Assembly (NCBI GenBank): GCA_008125075.1
Contig: VLTH01000002.1
Coordinates: 831,688-895,687 of the forward strand
Origin: Acetivibrio alkalicellulosi
GTDB taxonomy: Bacteria; Bacillota; Clostridia; Acetivibrionales; Acetivibrionaceae
Direction: 5' to 3'
DNA length: 64,000 bases
A model generated the notes under the pieces. That model saw only the letters and a list, made by a program, of their open reading frames with translations, was not told the DNA's origin and ran no database searches. The position numbers and the translations under genes were made by a program. This document shows positions 7,692 through 16,908 of this stretch, piece by piece; within the stretch, counting starts at the first letter, position 1, and every line of letters begins with the position of its first letter.

Positions 7692-10661
7692 ATGTATGAT
7701 AAGTTAGCTGCTAGAAGCATGAAAATAACACCTGAATCGGTGCTGAAAAATAGTTTTAAAGATTTTATAAAAGAAAACGGAATAGTAGATGCTATCTTTT
7801 TAGATGGATCATTTAAAAGTGTTGTAGGTGTAGCCAATTTACCCCTTAAAGTACCTGCTGTGCTTAAACTTTTAGGAAATAATGAAGTAGCAGGCTTTTT
7901 ATTGTCCAATTCCTATGATGGAAATTCATTGCTCATAGTTAGAGATGATGGTATAAAGATTTTTAAGAGCAATTCAAAAGAAACAACCCAAATAAATGTA
8001 CCTTCAGATTTAGTTACATTAATTGAAAATATATTGTCAGATGCACAAAAATGGGCAGGTGTATTAAATGAAGAAGGAGAACATGTTGTTGATCTTAAGA
8101 CTCCTTCGCCAGGGCCCCACTTCTATATAAACTTGCTTTTAGGTAACAGAGTGGGATATAGCAGTGCACTTCAAACAACACCTAAAAGTGTTGTAGACAG
8201 ATTAGGAAGGGGAAGCTTTAGATCACATGCAGCAACTCAAGTTTTAGCTACCCGTTGGGATATGAGACAGGATGAAAATGGCTTTCCTGCAAATCGACAA
8301 TTTTATTTGGTTGAGAATTTTAAAAAAATATTTTATTCTGCTGATCCAAATGATAAAAATATTGAAATGGCACAATGTACACACTCCCAGAACAAAACTG
8401 TAATAGGTTATAAGACAAAATGTGGACTTACAATTAAGAGGACTATTTTTATTCTTCCTCAAATGGACAAAATGCCTTTGGCAACTGAGGTACAGAGAAT
8501 AGAAATTCAAAATAACACAGACAAAAAGAGAGACATTAAAATTGTTTATACGGGAATGTTTGGCCCAGCTACTCCCCATGCTGTATTTGAAGATGTTACA
8601 TATACAAATGTAATTATGCAGTCTTCAATATTAAAAAATGGAGATGGTTCAATTATGGCAATATCTCCTGATTATTATCCTGAGCCTTGCAGAGAAGATG
8701 TAAGATTTAGCTCTCTTTTGATAAGAAACAATAGTAAGCTATCTTATGCAAATGAATTTTGCGCAAATTATAATGAATTTGTTGGCAGTGGTACCCTTGA
8801 GAGTCCTGAAGGGATATTAAAGCTTAGCAATAATTTTTACAGAAAAGGGCCGGGATTTTTTGCTTTAGCAGGAGAACTACAAATAGAGCCTCAAGGATCT
8901 TCTACTGTAGATAATTTTACAGGACTTGTGTCTAACAAAACAAACCCTAATTTTAATGATGATACTTATAAAGTTGAAATTGAAAATCTCATAAATAAGT
9001 TTTCAGATAGCAAGGAAGTGGAAAATGCTCTGGTTAAATCTAAAGAGTTTTATGAGAGATATAGCAGTTTTATGCAGCTTAACACAGAGGACAAAGAGTT
9101 TAATGCATATGTTAATAAAAATCTTCCCTTTCAAGTACTTTATCAAACTTTTGTATCTAGATCTTTTTGTCAGACTCAAAAAGGCTACAGGGAAATTGGC
9201 TTTAGAGAAATTCAAGATATTTTTGCAACCATGTATTACTTTGTGAGCATGGGAGAAGGGGTTTTTGTAAAACATCTTTTAAAAGAATGGTGTTCTAAAA
9301 TATTTGAATTTGGATTTGCATATCATAATTTCTTCTGGGAAGGTAAGGAACCTGGTAAGTGGTCAGACGATGCTCTTTGGTTTGTGCAGGCTCTGTATCG
9401 TTATATAAGCCTTACAGGAGATATGGCATTTTTAGATGAAGAAGTTGAAGTGGCAGGTACAAAAGGTAGCAAAAAAAGACCTGTATATGAAACTGTAAAA
9501 GCACTTATTATGTACTCAGCACAAATTTCAGTAGGAAAACATGGTATTCCACTTATTGATAATGCAGACTGGAATGACTGCTTAAAGCTTGATAATAATT
9601 TTATTGATGGAATAACTAAAGAAAAGCTTTATCGTGAGCAACTTGAAAAAACAGGTGGCAAATTTGGAGATCCTTTTGAAAGTGATTATTCAGAAAGTGT
9701 TATGAATGGATTTTTATTAAAGGTTGCAATAGATGAAATGATTGATCTTTCAAATGAAAAGGGGGATCAAGCATACAAATCTCAGTTGCAAAAGCTTTCA
9801 GAAAATCTTTATGACAACGTTCAAAAGCATGCATGGAAGGAAGACTTTTTTGCCAGGGTATTGTTTAACAGGTATAAAAGTGGTGAATATACCTTCTTAG
9901 GCGCAAAGGGAGATAAATTGTCAGCAGATGATGAACTTGATGGATCATACTTCTTAAATTCCTTTAGCTGGTCAATACTAGCCGACTGTGCTAGTGAAGA
10001 GCAAATGTCAACAATGTTGGATGTTATGGAAAAAACACTTAAGACACCATATGGATTAAAAGTTGTAACTCTTACTGATTTAGGAAGAGTGGCAAATGAT
10101 ACAGCAACAGGGCATTATTTCCCAGGGGACAGGGAAAATGGAGGAGTGTTTAAGCATGCAACAATGATGGCAACGGCTGCAATGTTTAAGGCTGCAAAGG
10201 AAGTTAAAGATAAGAAACTAGCAGAAAGGCTTGCTAAAATGGCTTATTGGATGGTTGATTTAGTGGTGCCTTACAGGACTATGAATGATCCATTTTCCAT
10301 TTGTGGTAATCCAAGATTTTGTACACAGTACAATAACAGCGACACAGGAGAAAACATTGGCCCTATGCTAAGTGGTACATCAACATGGCTTATTCTAACT
10401 CTAATGTCTGCCTATGGATTGGAATACACCACAAAGGGTATATTAATTGATCCTATTATAAAAGTAGATCAACAATTAACTCAATATACTGTTAATACAG
10501 GAAAAGCTGCTTATAACATTACCGTTAAAAAGCCAGAAGGTTTTTATAGAATTTCTGATGGAAATGCTAAAATTACAGTAGACGGAAATGAAATTTCGGG
10601 AAATTTAATTCCACTTTTTGAAGATAATAAAGAACACAGTGTGAGTATTATATTTTCTTAA
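7692..10661 (+). CDS. cdp: Cellodextrin phosphorylase (GH94)
   Basis: The 989-residue protein is a second GH94 member, of the length of known cellodextrin phosphorylases (about 980) rather than of cellobiose phosphorylases (about 810). It shortens cellodextrins of three or more glucose units by phosphorolysis, giving glucose 1-phosphate. The catalytic-acid motif DWND is at residues 626-629 within IDNADWNDCLKLD, and GTSTWLILTLMSAYGLEY corresponds to the (alpha/alpha)6-barrel phosphate-site region. The extra N-terminal domain of about 170 residues is typical of cellodextrin phosphorylases. TAGGAGG lies ahead of the ATG. It is 93 bases downstream of cbp with a terminator between them. Confidence 0.95.
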   Translation: MYDKLAARSMKITPESVLKNSFKDFIKENGIVDAIFLDGSFKSVVGVANLPLKVPAVLKLLGNNEVAGFLLSNSYDGNSLLIVRDDGIKIFKSNSKETTQINVPSDLVTLIENILSDAQKWAGVLNEEGEHVVDLKTPSPGPHFYINLLLGNRVGYSSALQTTPKSVVDRLGRGSFRSHAATQVLATRWDMRQDENGFPANRQFYLVENFKKIFYSADPNDKNIEMAQCTHSQNKTVIGYKTKCGLTIKRTIFILPQMDKMPLATEVQRIEIQNNTDKKRDIKIVYTGMFGPATPHAVFEDVTYTNVIMQSSILKNGDGSIMAISPDYYPEPCREDVRFSSLLIRNNSKLSYANEFCANYNEFVGSGTLESPEGILKLSNNFYRKGPGFFALAGELQIEPQGSSTVDNFTGLVSNKTNPNFNDDTYKVEIENLINKFSDSKEVENALVKSKEFYERYSSFMQLNTEDKEFNAYVNKNLPFQVLYQTFVSRSFCQTQKGYREIGFREIQDIFATMYYFVSMGEGVFVKHLLKEWCSKIFEFGFAYHNFFWEGKEPGKWSDDALWFVQALYRYISLTGDMAFLDEEVEVAGTKGSKKRPVYETVKALIMYSAQISVGKHGIPLIDNADWNDCLKLDNNFIDGITKEKLYREQLEKTGGKFGDPFESDYSESVMNGFLLKVAIDEMIDLSNEKGDQAYKSQLQKLSENLYDNVQKHAWKEDFFARVLFNRYKSGEYTFLGAKGDKLSADDELDGSYFLNSFSWSILADCASEEQMSTMLDVMEKTLKTPYGLKVVTLTDLGRVANDTATGHYFPGDRENGGVFKHATMMATAAMFKAAKEVKDKKLAERLAKMAYWMVDLVVPYRTMNDPFSICGNPRFCTQYNNSDTGENIGPMLSGTSTWLILTLMSAYGLEYTTKGILIDPIIKVDQQLTQYTVNTGKAAYNITVKKPEGFYRISDGNAKITVDGNEISGNLIPLFEDNKEHSVSIIFS

Positions 10662-10678
10662 AATAAGCAAAAATAAAA

Positions 10679-10710
10679 GCGCCGTATACTTAAAGTATAG
10701 GGCGTTTTTT
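10679..10710 (+). terminator. Intrinsic terminator after cdp
   Basis: GCGCC-G-TATACTT pairs with AGTATAG-GGCG around a very small loop and ends in TTTTTT. It lies 18 bases after the cdp stop codon and closes the cbp-cdp block. Confidence 0.85.
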
Positions 10711-10730
10711 AGTTCAACTTTATATTTTCT

Positions 10731-10758
10731 TTGACATTCACATTATATTTGTTAAAAT
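10731..10758 (+). promoter_or_regulatory. Probable promoter of the rhomboid-like gene
   Basis: A perfect TTGACA at 10731-10736 is followed after 16 bases by TAAAAT at 10753-10758, 36 bases upstream of the start codon and directly after the cdp terminator. Confidence 0.55.
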
Positions 10759-10794
10759 TATTAGTGTACAAATATTTGTATAGGAGAAATGTTT

Positions 10795-11631
10795 ATGAGA
10801 CTACTTGATAAGTTGGAAAGAAAATTTGGGAAATTTGCAATACCTAATTTAATGATGTTTATTGTGGGAGCTAATTTTCTGGTGTTTTTGCTTAGCTTTC
10901 TGCAAGGTGACTGGATGGGAGACAATATTATTTTTAAGTTGATGCTTATTCCAGAGCTTGTTTTAGAAGGGGAAGTGTGGAGACTGGTTTCTTTTATTTT
11001 TATACCTCCACAGGCTCGTCCTTTATTTATTATATTTGCATTGCTTTTGATATATACTTATGGAAATGGCTTAGAGCATGAATGGGGTAGTTTTAAATTT
11101 AATGCATATTATTTAGTGGGAATTTTAGGTACAATTATAGCCGCTTTTATTACTAATATTCATGGTATAACTCCTCATTACTTAAACTTATCCCTTTTAT
11201 TTGGATTTGCAAGGTTTTACCCTAATTATCAAATACGGCTGTTTTTTATTTTACCAATAGAAATAAAGTACATTGCATGGCTTAACTGGCTTTTTATGAT
11301 TGGTACAATTATATTTTTTCCACCTCAATTTAAAGCTGCAGCAATAGTGGCAGTCTTAAATTACTTTCTTTTCTTTGGAAAAGAAATTGCTACCAATTCA
11401 AAAACCAGAGGAAGCTCTAAAATCAGAAAGGCCATATATAATCAAGGTGTAAAGGGAAAGGGCTATACTAACAGGTGTACCGTTTGTGGCATAACAGAAA
11501 AAGACAATCCACAAATGGAGTTTAGATATTGTTCAAGTTGTGAAGGTGATTATGAGTACTGTATGGATCATTTAAAAAATCATGAGCACATAAAAAGCTC
11601 GTCACAAGAACAAGAGCGTAAGGAACAATGA
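10795..11631 (+). CDS. Rhomboid-like membrane protein with C-terminal zinc-finger-like tail
   Basis: The 278-residue protein has five to six hydrophobic segments between residues 20 and 195. EGEVWRLVSFIFIPP is the rhomboid-family WR motif after TM1, and YGNGLEHEWGSFKFNAYYL matches the region after TM2. The catalytic GxSG serine and the partner histidine expected in later helices are not seen (the matching stretch reads LLFGFARF), so this is probably an inactive rhomboid-like protein. The C-terminus carries CTVCG, CSSCEGDYEYC and histidines that could bind zinc. ATG 10795 is eight bases after AGGAG and is preferred over 10789. It has its own promoter. Confidence 0.75.
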   Translation: MRLLDKLERKFGKFAIPNLMMFIVGANFLVFLLSFLQGDWMGDNIIFKLMLIPELVLEGEVWRLVSFIFIPPQARPLFIIFALLLIYTYGNGLEHEWGSFKFNAYYLVGILGTIIAAFITNIHGITPHYLNLSLLFGFARFYPNYQIRLFFILPIEIKYIAWLNWLFMIGTIIFFPPQFKAAAIVAVLNYFLFFGKEIATNSKTRGSSKIRKAIYNQGVKGKGYTNRCTVCGITEKDNPQMEFRYCSSCEGDYEYCMDHLKNHEHIKSSSQEQERKEQ

Positions 11632-11637
11632 AATAGT

Positions 11638-11665
11638 CTACTCAAAAAATTATAAGTAGTTTTTC
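11638..11665 (+). terminator. Weak hairpin after rhomboid-like gene
   Basis: CTACT at 11638-11642 pairs with AGTAG at 11655-11659 and is followed by TTTTTC. The stem is short, so termination here is only plausible. Confidence 0.4.
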
Positions 11666-11708
11666 AATTGTTTCAAAAAATAAATTTTAGTATAGGAGGG
11701 AAAACAGG

Positions 11709-14700
11709 ATGTACAAATTAAAAAGAATGATAGCGATGTTTATATCATTAGCTATTATTGTATCTGGCTTTGTAATGCCTGTATCTGCACAAGAGGAAGT
11801 CATTTCTTATTGCCAAAGGGTTGATGTGCCTGTTATGGATGTTAACTTAGGTGGACAAGAAGATGTAGAAGTAGGAGTAGTTAAATTTATAAAGCAAAAA
11901 GATGCAAGAAATCTAGAAGTAAGTGTTAAGCAGCCTTTTGAAATGCGAGAACCTGAGTATTCTATTCATGCTTTTTCCAGAATTGAAGCACAGGATTTTA
12001 CTCTAAATAATGGAGTTGTGGTTGAAGATACTGGAGATATTGATGGAAGGAAAAATCTTGCCTACATATCAAATGGTGATTATGTATCGTATGAAAATGT
12101 ATATTTTCCAAAGGGAACAAAAGGGTTTATTGCACGTGTAGCAAGTGAGACAGAAGGTGGATATATCGAATTAAGACTTAACTCACCATCAGGAGAATTA
12201 ATAGGAAGATGTCGTGTCAACTCAACAGGAGCATGGCAGGAATACACTGATGTATATTGTGAACTAATAAAAAATGTAGTTGGAGTACACAACTTATATT
12301 TGGGTTTTGTTGGTGACAGAGAGGGACTTTTTAATGTTAACTGGTTTAAGTTTACTAAAAGTGCTTTTGATCCGATTATGGCAAAAAGCTATGACCACTT
12401 AGGTCAAGGATATTATCAGTACGATTATATAGACTTTGGAAATGGGGGCAACTTTAGTTTTAAAGCTAATTTTAATCAAATAGTTGATGGTTCTATTGAT
12501 GTAAGATTAGGTAGTCCCACAGCAAGTCCAATTGCCACAATTAACGTAGCAAATGCGGTCAATACTGTACAATCAAGTGTTTCATCTAATATTAGTGGTG
12601 TACATAAGCTTTACTTAACTGATAATAAAAATGGAAATCTAATATCTAAAATTGATTGGTTTGTTTTTGAACCAGACAAAGAACCATTAACTGATTACAA
12701 TAACAGCATAAAAAGGCTTTTAGACACAAGTGTACAGGGCTATAATATTGACATGACTGCAACACTAGATAAAAATAATGTGTATGAAATATATATTTAT
12801 CCAACAGAGTATCACAAAATAAACAAACAAGTTTTTGATTTATATATAAATGGAACAAAGGTTGATACCATTGACTTAGAAAAGACAGGTGTACAGTGGG
12901 AGAAGAAAGGACCATATCTTGCTAAAGTTTTAGATGATGGGAAGCTTTCCATAGAGTGTAGGTCAATACAAGGGATTATTTCTATAGGCGCTATTGAGAT
13001 AAGCAAAGTTACTTATACAAAAGAATTTAATGATGTTAGAATAAGAGATTGGTTTTACATACCTGTAATGGAGCTTGCAAGTCAAGGAGTTATCTTTGGA
13101 AAGGGTAATGATCAGTTTAGCCCAGGAGATCACATTATAGGAGAGCATGTAGCATACATGGCTTTTAATGTTATGAAAAGATCTATTGCAGAAAATGATA
13201 GTGATTTTAAGCCAGAAAGGTATAGGATGCTATCAGACATTTCACCTGAGTTTTGGGCATATCACTACATGAACGCATATTATAACTACTTCTTTACTGA
13301 AAAAATGCTAAGATACGATTTAGAGACACGTATTCCTTTTAGTGCTCAGCAATATCGTGAGAATAGAAGAGTACGCCGTGAAGAGTTTGCTATGGCTATA
13401 ATAGGTGCACGACGTCTTGATTATAATGAAGATGGAAGAGTATTTGTACTTGATCCCAATCTTGAACCTGGAGCAAACTTAAACAGATTTATGGATAAGG
13501 ACGCTAAGGATATAACAGATTCCTACAGATATTTTATTGAACTGGCTTTAGACAAGGGTCTTATGAGAGGAGATCACTTAGGTTTTTTAAATCCAAAAGC
13601 TCCTGTTACAAGAGGAGAAGCAGCAGCATTTATTTATAATGCATTAAACCTTGAGGAAAATAATTTTATCAAACCTAAAGACGGTGAAACTCTAGCGGTG
13701 CCAAGGATAACAGCTAAAAAGAGAGATATAAATGTAGGTATTCTTATATTGCCAGCACCTGCATGGGACTCAATAAATAATATAGCTGTAGATGATCCTA
13801 ATCCAGATTTTACTTTAATGGAACTTTTAGATAGAAATATTAACAAGCCAATGGATTGGGTACTGGTAAATCCCCATCCACCTGCGTTTAATAAAAATGA
13901 GTATAGAGACATTATGCACCTTAATTCATCTGAAATTCCCGGAATAAATAATAAAAGCTTTACAGACTTTAGTAATTACTTTAATGATTTAAGAAGTGTT
14001 GCAAAAGCTCAAACAAATCTTGAAGCAGATATAACACATTCAGGAGTGGTAGGATATACCGAAAACATAAACAAGTCAAAATTCTTTAAGTATTGGGAAG
14101 TATCAATTGACAATCCTTCTTTGACTCCTGAGATGCTGGCAAAGGACTATGATATTTTATTTCAGACTTCTCATGGCGAAATAACATACCCTGTTGAGGT
14201 GCAACAAAAGGTTAAAGCATTTTTAAATGCTGGAGGCCAATTGTGGTGGGAGAATTGTAACGGACTTGTAATCGAGCCGGGAGATGGGTTTACAGAAGCT
14301 GTAGGCTTTGAATCAATCACACCAGGAGGTAATATTAAGTTTCCTCAAATTCCTGTTTTAGATGATAATGGCAATATGCACCCTCTATTTGATAATATAT
14401 TTAGAATAGATCCTGATAAATCTACCCGTGTTATGGCACCGGGGATATTTAGTGAGACAAGTGAAATATCTTTATTGGGTGATGGTGAAGAGTGGTTAAA
14501 TGATGATAATAGATATCTTTCAGGATTACTGCCTACAGATGAAATAGTTCTAAATATAAAGACAGATAAGGGAGAAAAACTTCCTAATCTAGCTATTAGA
14601 AATATCATTAATGAAGATGGTCCAGCTGGAAGAATAGTAATTACTACAAGTGATATAGGATGTGGTATTACAAAGCATGTACACCGCGCAGGTGGAAAGG

Positions 14701-15548
14701 CTGTAGAAGACTATAAGTTTTGTTATAACCTGTTTGGATGGATGTCCAAAATTGGAGTTAGCTTTGATGAAACTAAAGCAAACACATGGGATGGCAGTAA
14801 TGTATTTTCAATTGAGGCGACATTGACAAATTATGGAGCAAGGGTTCAAGTGTATGATTTAGAAAAGATAATAGATAATACTCTTTGGGACATTACATCT
14901 ACTGACAGTTTTAAGGATTATAAATATCGTTATCCATGGATAAAAGAACTTGATAATAAAGGTTATCCAAAGAAAATAGAACTTGAGCCAAATCAATCGG
15001 AGGTTGTTGAGTATAAGTTCAGAATAAGGACTCCAAATATACAATACTATCACTTTACTTTAAAAGCAAGTGAATCAGGAGTTACTAATCCGAGAGATTC
15101 AGTGGAAACTACTTTTAGACTAAACAACACAAGAATTGAAGGTCCAAGGTTTTCATCACTTAATTCAAATGGTTTTGATGTAATATTAAATGCACCAGAA
15201 GAAATAAAAGCTGATTTAAGGCCTGAAACATATGAATTAAATCTTAAGTTTAGGCGAGATGGAAGATATATGAATCCAGAAAATATAATTAACAATATTC
15301 AAATTGAAAATAGAAGTTCTATGCCCCAATTAGAAGATATGAGCTTCAATTATTTGTTAGATGACAGAGGTAATTTATATGTTAAAATAACACTAAATAA
15401 TGTTATGTTTACTCAGACTAATCAACAAATTAAGCTAAATGTTATTTTAAAGGATGGAGGCAAGTATCAGGTAATTGGTAAAACAGAAGTATTTGATCCA
15501 ATATCACGCCAACGCCTATCCTTTTCAAATGAAGTGACAAAAGATTAG
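11709..15548 (+). CDS. S-layer-anchored protein with CBM6-like and DUF4159-like domains
   Basis: This 1279-residue exported protein starts with a signal peptide (residues 1-28, cut after VSA). Residues about 88-220 and 225-330 are two CBM6-like beta-sandwiches (IEAQDFT, then NVNWFKF and KIDWFVFEP at their ends), followed by a third sandwich-like part to about 435. Three S-layer homology repeats lie at about 438-650 (FNDVRIRDWFYIPVMELASQGVIFG; FSPGD; DKGLMRGDHLGFLNPKAPVTRGEAAAFIYNAL). Residues about 672-900 (NVGILILPAPAWDS, YDILFQTSHGE, FLNAGGQLWWENC) resemble DUF4159/glutamine-amidotransferase-like domains. The C-terminus is beta-rich. It likely sits on the cell wall and binds a polysaccharide. 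Placing SLH repeats in the middle rather than at an end is unusual. Confidence 0.85.
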   Translation: MYKLKRMIAMFISLAIIVSGFVMPVSAQEEVISYCQRVDVPVMDVNLGGQEDVEVGVVKFIKQKDARNLEVSVKQPFEMREPEYSIHAFSRIEAQDFTLNNGVVVEDTGDIDGRKNLAYISNGDYVSYENVYFPKGTKGFIARVASETEGGYIELRLNSPSGELIGRCRVNSTGAWQEYTDVYCELIKNVVGVHNLYLGFVGDREGLFNVNWFKFTKSAFDPIMAKSYDHLGQGYYQYDYIDFGNGGNFSFKANFNQIVDGSIDVRLGSPTASPIATINVANAVNTVQSSVSSNISGVHKLYLTDNKNGNLISKIDWFVFEPDKEPLTDYNNSIKRLLDTSVQGYNIDMTATLDKNNVYEIYIYPTEYHKINKQVFDLYINGTKVDTIDLEKTGVQWEKKGPYLAKVLDDGKLSIECRSIQGIISIGAIEISKVTYTKEFNDVRIRDWFYIPVMELASQGVIFGKGNDQFSPGDHIIGEHVAYMAFNVMKRSIAENDSDFKPERYRMLSDISPEFWAYHYMNAYYNYFFTEKMLRYDLETRIPFSAQQYRENRRVRREEFAMAIIGARRLDYNEDGRVFVLDPNLEPGANLNRFMDKDAKDITDSYRYFIELALDKGLMRGDHLGFLNPKAPVTRGEAAAFIYNALNLEENNFIKPKDGETLAVPRITAKKRDINVGILILPAPAWDSINNIAVDDPNPDFTLMELLDRNINKPMDWVLVNPHPPAFNKNEYRDIMHLNSSEIPGINNKSFTDFSNYFNDLRSVAKAQTNLEADITHSGVVGYTENINKSKFFKYWEVSIDNPSLTPEMLAKDYDILFQTSHGEITYPVEVQQKVKAFLNAGGQLWWENCNGLVIEPGDGFTEAVGFESITPGGNIKFPQIPVLDDNGNMHPLFDNIFRIDPDKSTRVMAPGIFSETSEISLLGDGEEWLNDDNRYLSGLLPTDEIVLNIKTDKGEKLPNLAIRNIINEDGPAGRIVITTSDIGCGITKHVHRAGGKAVEDYKFCYNLFGWMSKIGVSFDETKANTWDGSNVFSIEATLTNYGARVQVYDLEKIIDNTLWDITSTDSFKDYKYRYPWIKELDNKGYPKKIELEPNQSEVVEYKFRIRTPNIQYYHFTLKASESGVTNPRDSVETTFRLNNTRIEGPRFSSLNSNGFDVILNAPEEIKADLRPETYELNLKFRRDGRYMNPENIINNIQIENRSSMPQLEDMSFNYLLDDRGNLYVKITLNNVMFTQTNQQIKLNVILKDGGKYQVIGKTEVFDPISRQRLSFSNEVTKD

Positions 15549-15957
15549 GCATTTATGAGCAAAAAGCTCACAGAAATAAGACCAAAAGTATAGTGCGAAT
15601 AAATGTCGTTGCGCATGTGCATGTTTGCGAAGCAAACAAATTGCACGCACATAAAATCAAAGGTTCTAATCTGAAAAGTATTTTCAGATTAGACATTTAT
15701 AAATAATTTTATACTGCTTGACAGCATAGAGAGAACTGGTTTAGCTTTAGCTAAACCAGTTCTTTTCTATAAGATGGAGTCATAACTTTATGAATCAGCA
15801 CCTGAAGTAACCCCTGTGTAGCTTTAGATAAAGGAGTTAAAAGGATGTAATAACCATTTTTTTTATCGCAATAAGAAGAAAATTGTTGAAATAACTAAAC
15901 AATTGTATTAGAATTATTCATGAGACAGAAAATAAGCATTTGGAGATGTTACTTAAT
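15549..15957. other. Intergenic region with several hairpins
   Basis: No gene is seen in these 400 bases. They hold the palindrome TGTTTGCGAAGCAAACA near 15626-15643, a 13-bp perfect inverted repeat with a 3-base loop at 15665-15693 (TCTAATCTGAAAA and its complement), and the terminator at 15733-15766. The first hairpins resemble the dispersed non-coding repeats elsewhere in the window. The rest is AT-rich leader of the next gene. Confidence 0.6.
15733..15766 (+). terminator. Strong intrinsic terminator after the S-layer protein gene
   Basis: GAACTGGTTTAGC at 15733-15745 pairs perfectly with GCTAAACCAGTTC at 15750-15762 across a TTTA loop and is followed by TTTTC. It lies 185 bases past the stop codon of the large surface protein. 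Confidence 0.85.
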
Positions 15958-16704
15958 ATGAATAGTAAAATAGGATGCTTGATAATACACGGTTTTGGTC
16001 AAAGTTTAGGTGAAGTTCAACCATTAAGCAAATATTTAAGAGCAAGAGGTTTTATGACATTTTGTCCTTTGCTTGAGGATGGAGCATCAGAAAATCGACA
16101 ATTTTCTGCACTAAATTATCCTAAATGGATAAAGTCAGCAGAGGAGGGTTTTAAATATCTAAAATCTAAGTGTAATTATGTGGTAATAATAGGCTTTTCA
16201 ATGGGAGGGCTTATTGCCATGAATCTTTCTTTAAAATATAAAATACTGGGTATCGCAACTTTAAACACTCCAATATACCACTTAGACATAAGAAATATTT
16301 ATTTAAATATATTAATTGACTTAATAACAGGAAAATTTGCTAATTTAAAAAGATATATAAAGGCATTAACTTCTTTTGATGTATGTGCTTTTTTAAATTA
16401 TAAAATTCTATTACAGAAAACAAAATCTGAATTTGAAAAAATAAAGTGTCCAATATTTATTGGTCAGGGTTTATTCAACGATATAGTTAATTGTAAAAGC
16501 GCATTATACATATTTAAAAAGACATCCTCAAAGTATAAAAACTTAAAGTATTACCAAAGAGCAAGTCATATTTTAAGTTTTAGTTCTGTTGACAATAAGC
16601 TCTTTTGTGACATAGAAAACTTTATTATTGAGATAAAGAGAATGGAAAATGATACTGGTAACTTGTTTTCTTTTTCACTTCTAAATGGAACTTATAATAA
16701 ATAG
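15958..16704 (+). CDS. Alpha/beta hydrolase, carboxylesterase-like
   Basis: The 248-residue product has the alpha/beta hydrolase core: LIIHGFGQSLGEVQPLSKYL at the N-terminus (oxyanion HG), the nucleophile elbow GFSMGG, and a late RASHIL that carries the catalytic histidine. This is the layout of carboxylesterase/monoacylglycerol-lipase-type enzymes; the substrate is unknown. The start is uncertain: ATG 15958 gives the usual family N-terminus with GGAG 12 bases before it; TTG 15940 and ATG 15946 are in frame but overlap that site. It converges with the DUF2339 gene. Confidence 0.8.
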   Translation: MNSKIGCLIIHGFGQSLGEVQPLSKYLRARGFMTFCPLLEDGASENRQFSALNYPKWIKSAEEGFKYLKSKCNYVVIIGFSMGGLIAMNLSLKYKILGIATLNTPIYHLDIRNIYLNILIDLITGKFANLKRYIKALTSFDVCAFLNYKILLQKTKSEFEKIKCPIFIGQGLFNDIVNCKSALYIFKKTSSKYKNLKYYQRASHILSFSSVDNKLFCDIENFIIEIKRMENDTGNLFSFSLLNGTYNK

Positions 16705-16749
16705 TGACATATCGAAGTTGAAAGCACTAAGATAAGATTAAGATTTTTG

Positions 16750-16836
16750 AAAATATAACTTTCACTACAGGACTATTTGATGCCAAATAACTAAGCCCCA
16801 AATAGGCTTTGTGAAAAGTGGAAGTAAAATTTCAAA
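16750..16836 (+). repeat. Dispersed inverted-repeat element (family C), copy 1
   Basis: The element begins ATATAACTTTCACTACAGG and ends GGCTTTGTGAAAAGTGGAAG, and these ends are imperfect inverted repeats of each other. Related sequences are at 45600-45700 (same strand) and 62690-62790 (opposite strand, with GATGCCAAATAGGC). The copies are degenerate. It is probably an old miniature element; it lies between converging genes. Confidence 0.5.
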
Positions 16837-16837
16837 A

Positions 16838-16871
16838 AAAGCTTAAGGTGGAGGGCTCCAACTTAAGCTTT
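16838..16871. terminator. Bidirectional terminator between converging genes
   Basis: AAAGCTTAAG at 16838-16847 pairs with CTTAAGCTTT at 16862-16871, with a further TGGAG/CTCCA inside. It lies between the ends of the hydrolase gene (plus) and the DUF2339 gene (minus). A-rich and T-rich flanks would serve both strands. Confidence 0.65.
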
Positions 16872-16908
16872 GAAGTGGTGCATATTTTTCTTCACAGTTA
16901 CTATTACT

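Noticed and set aside
8244-8579. Minus-strand open frame inside cdp
   Set aside because: Shadow of the real cdp frame with no ribosome binding site.
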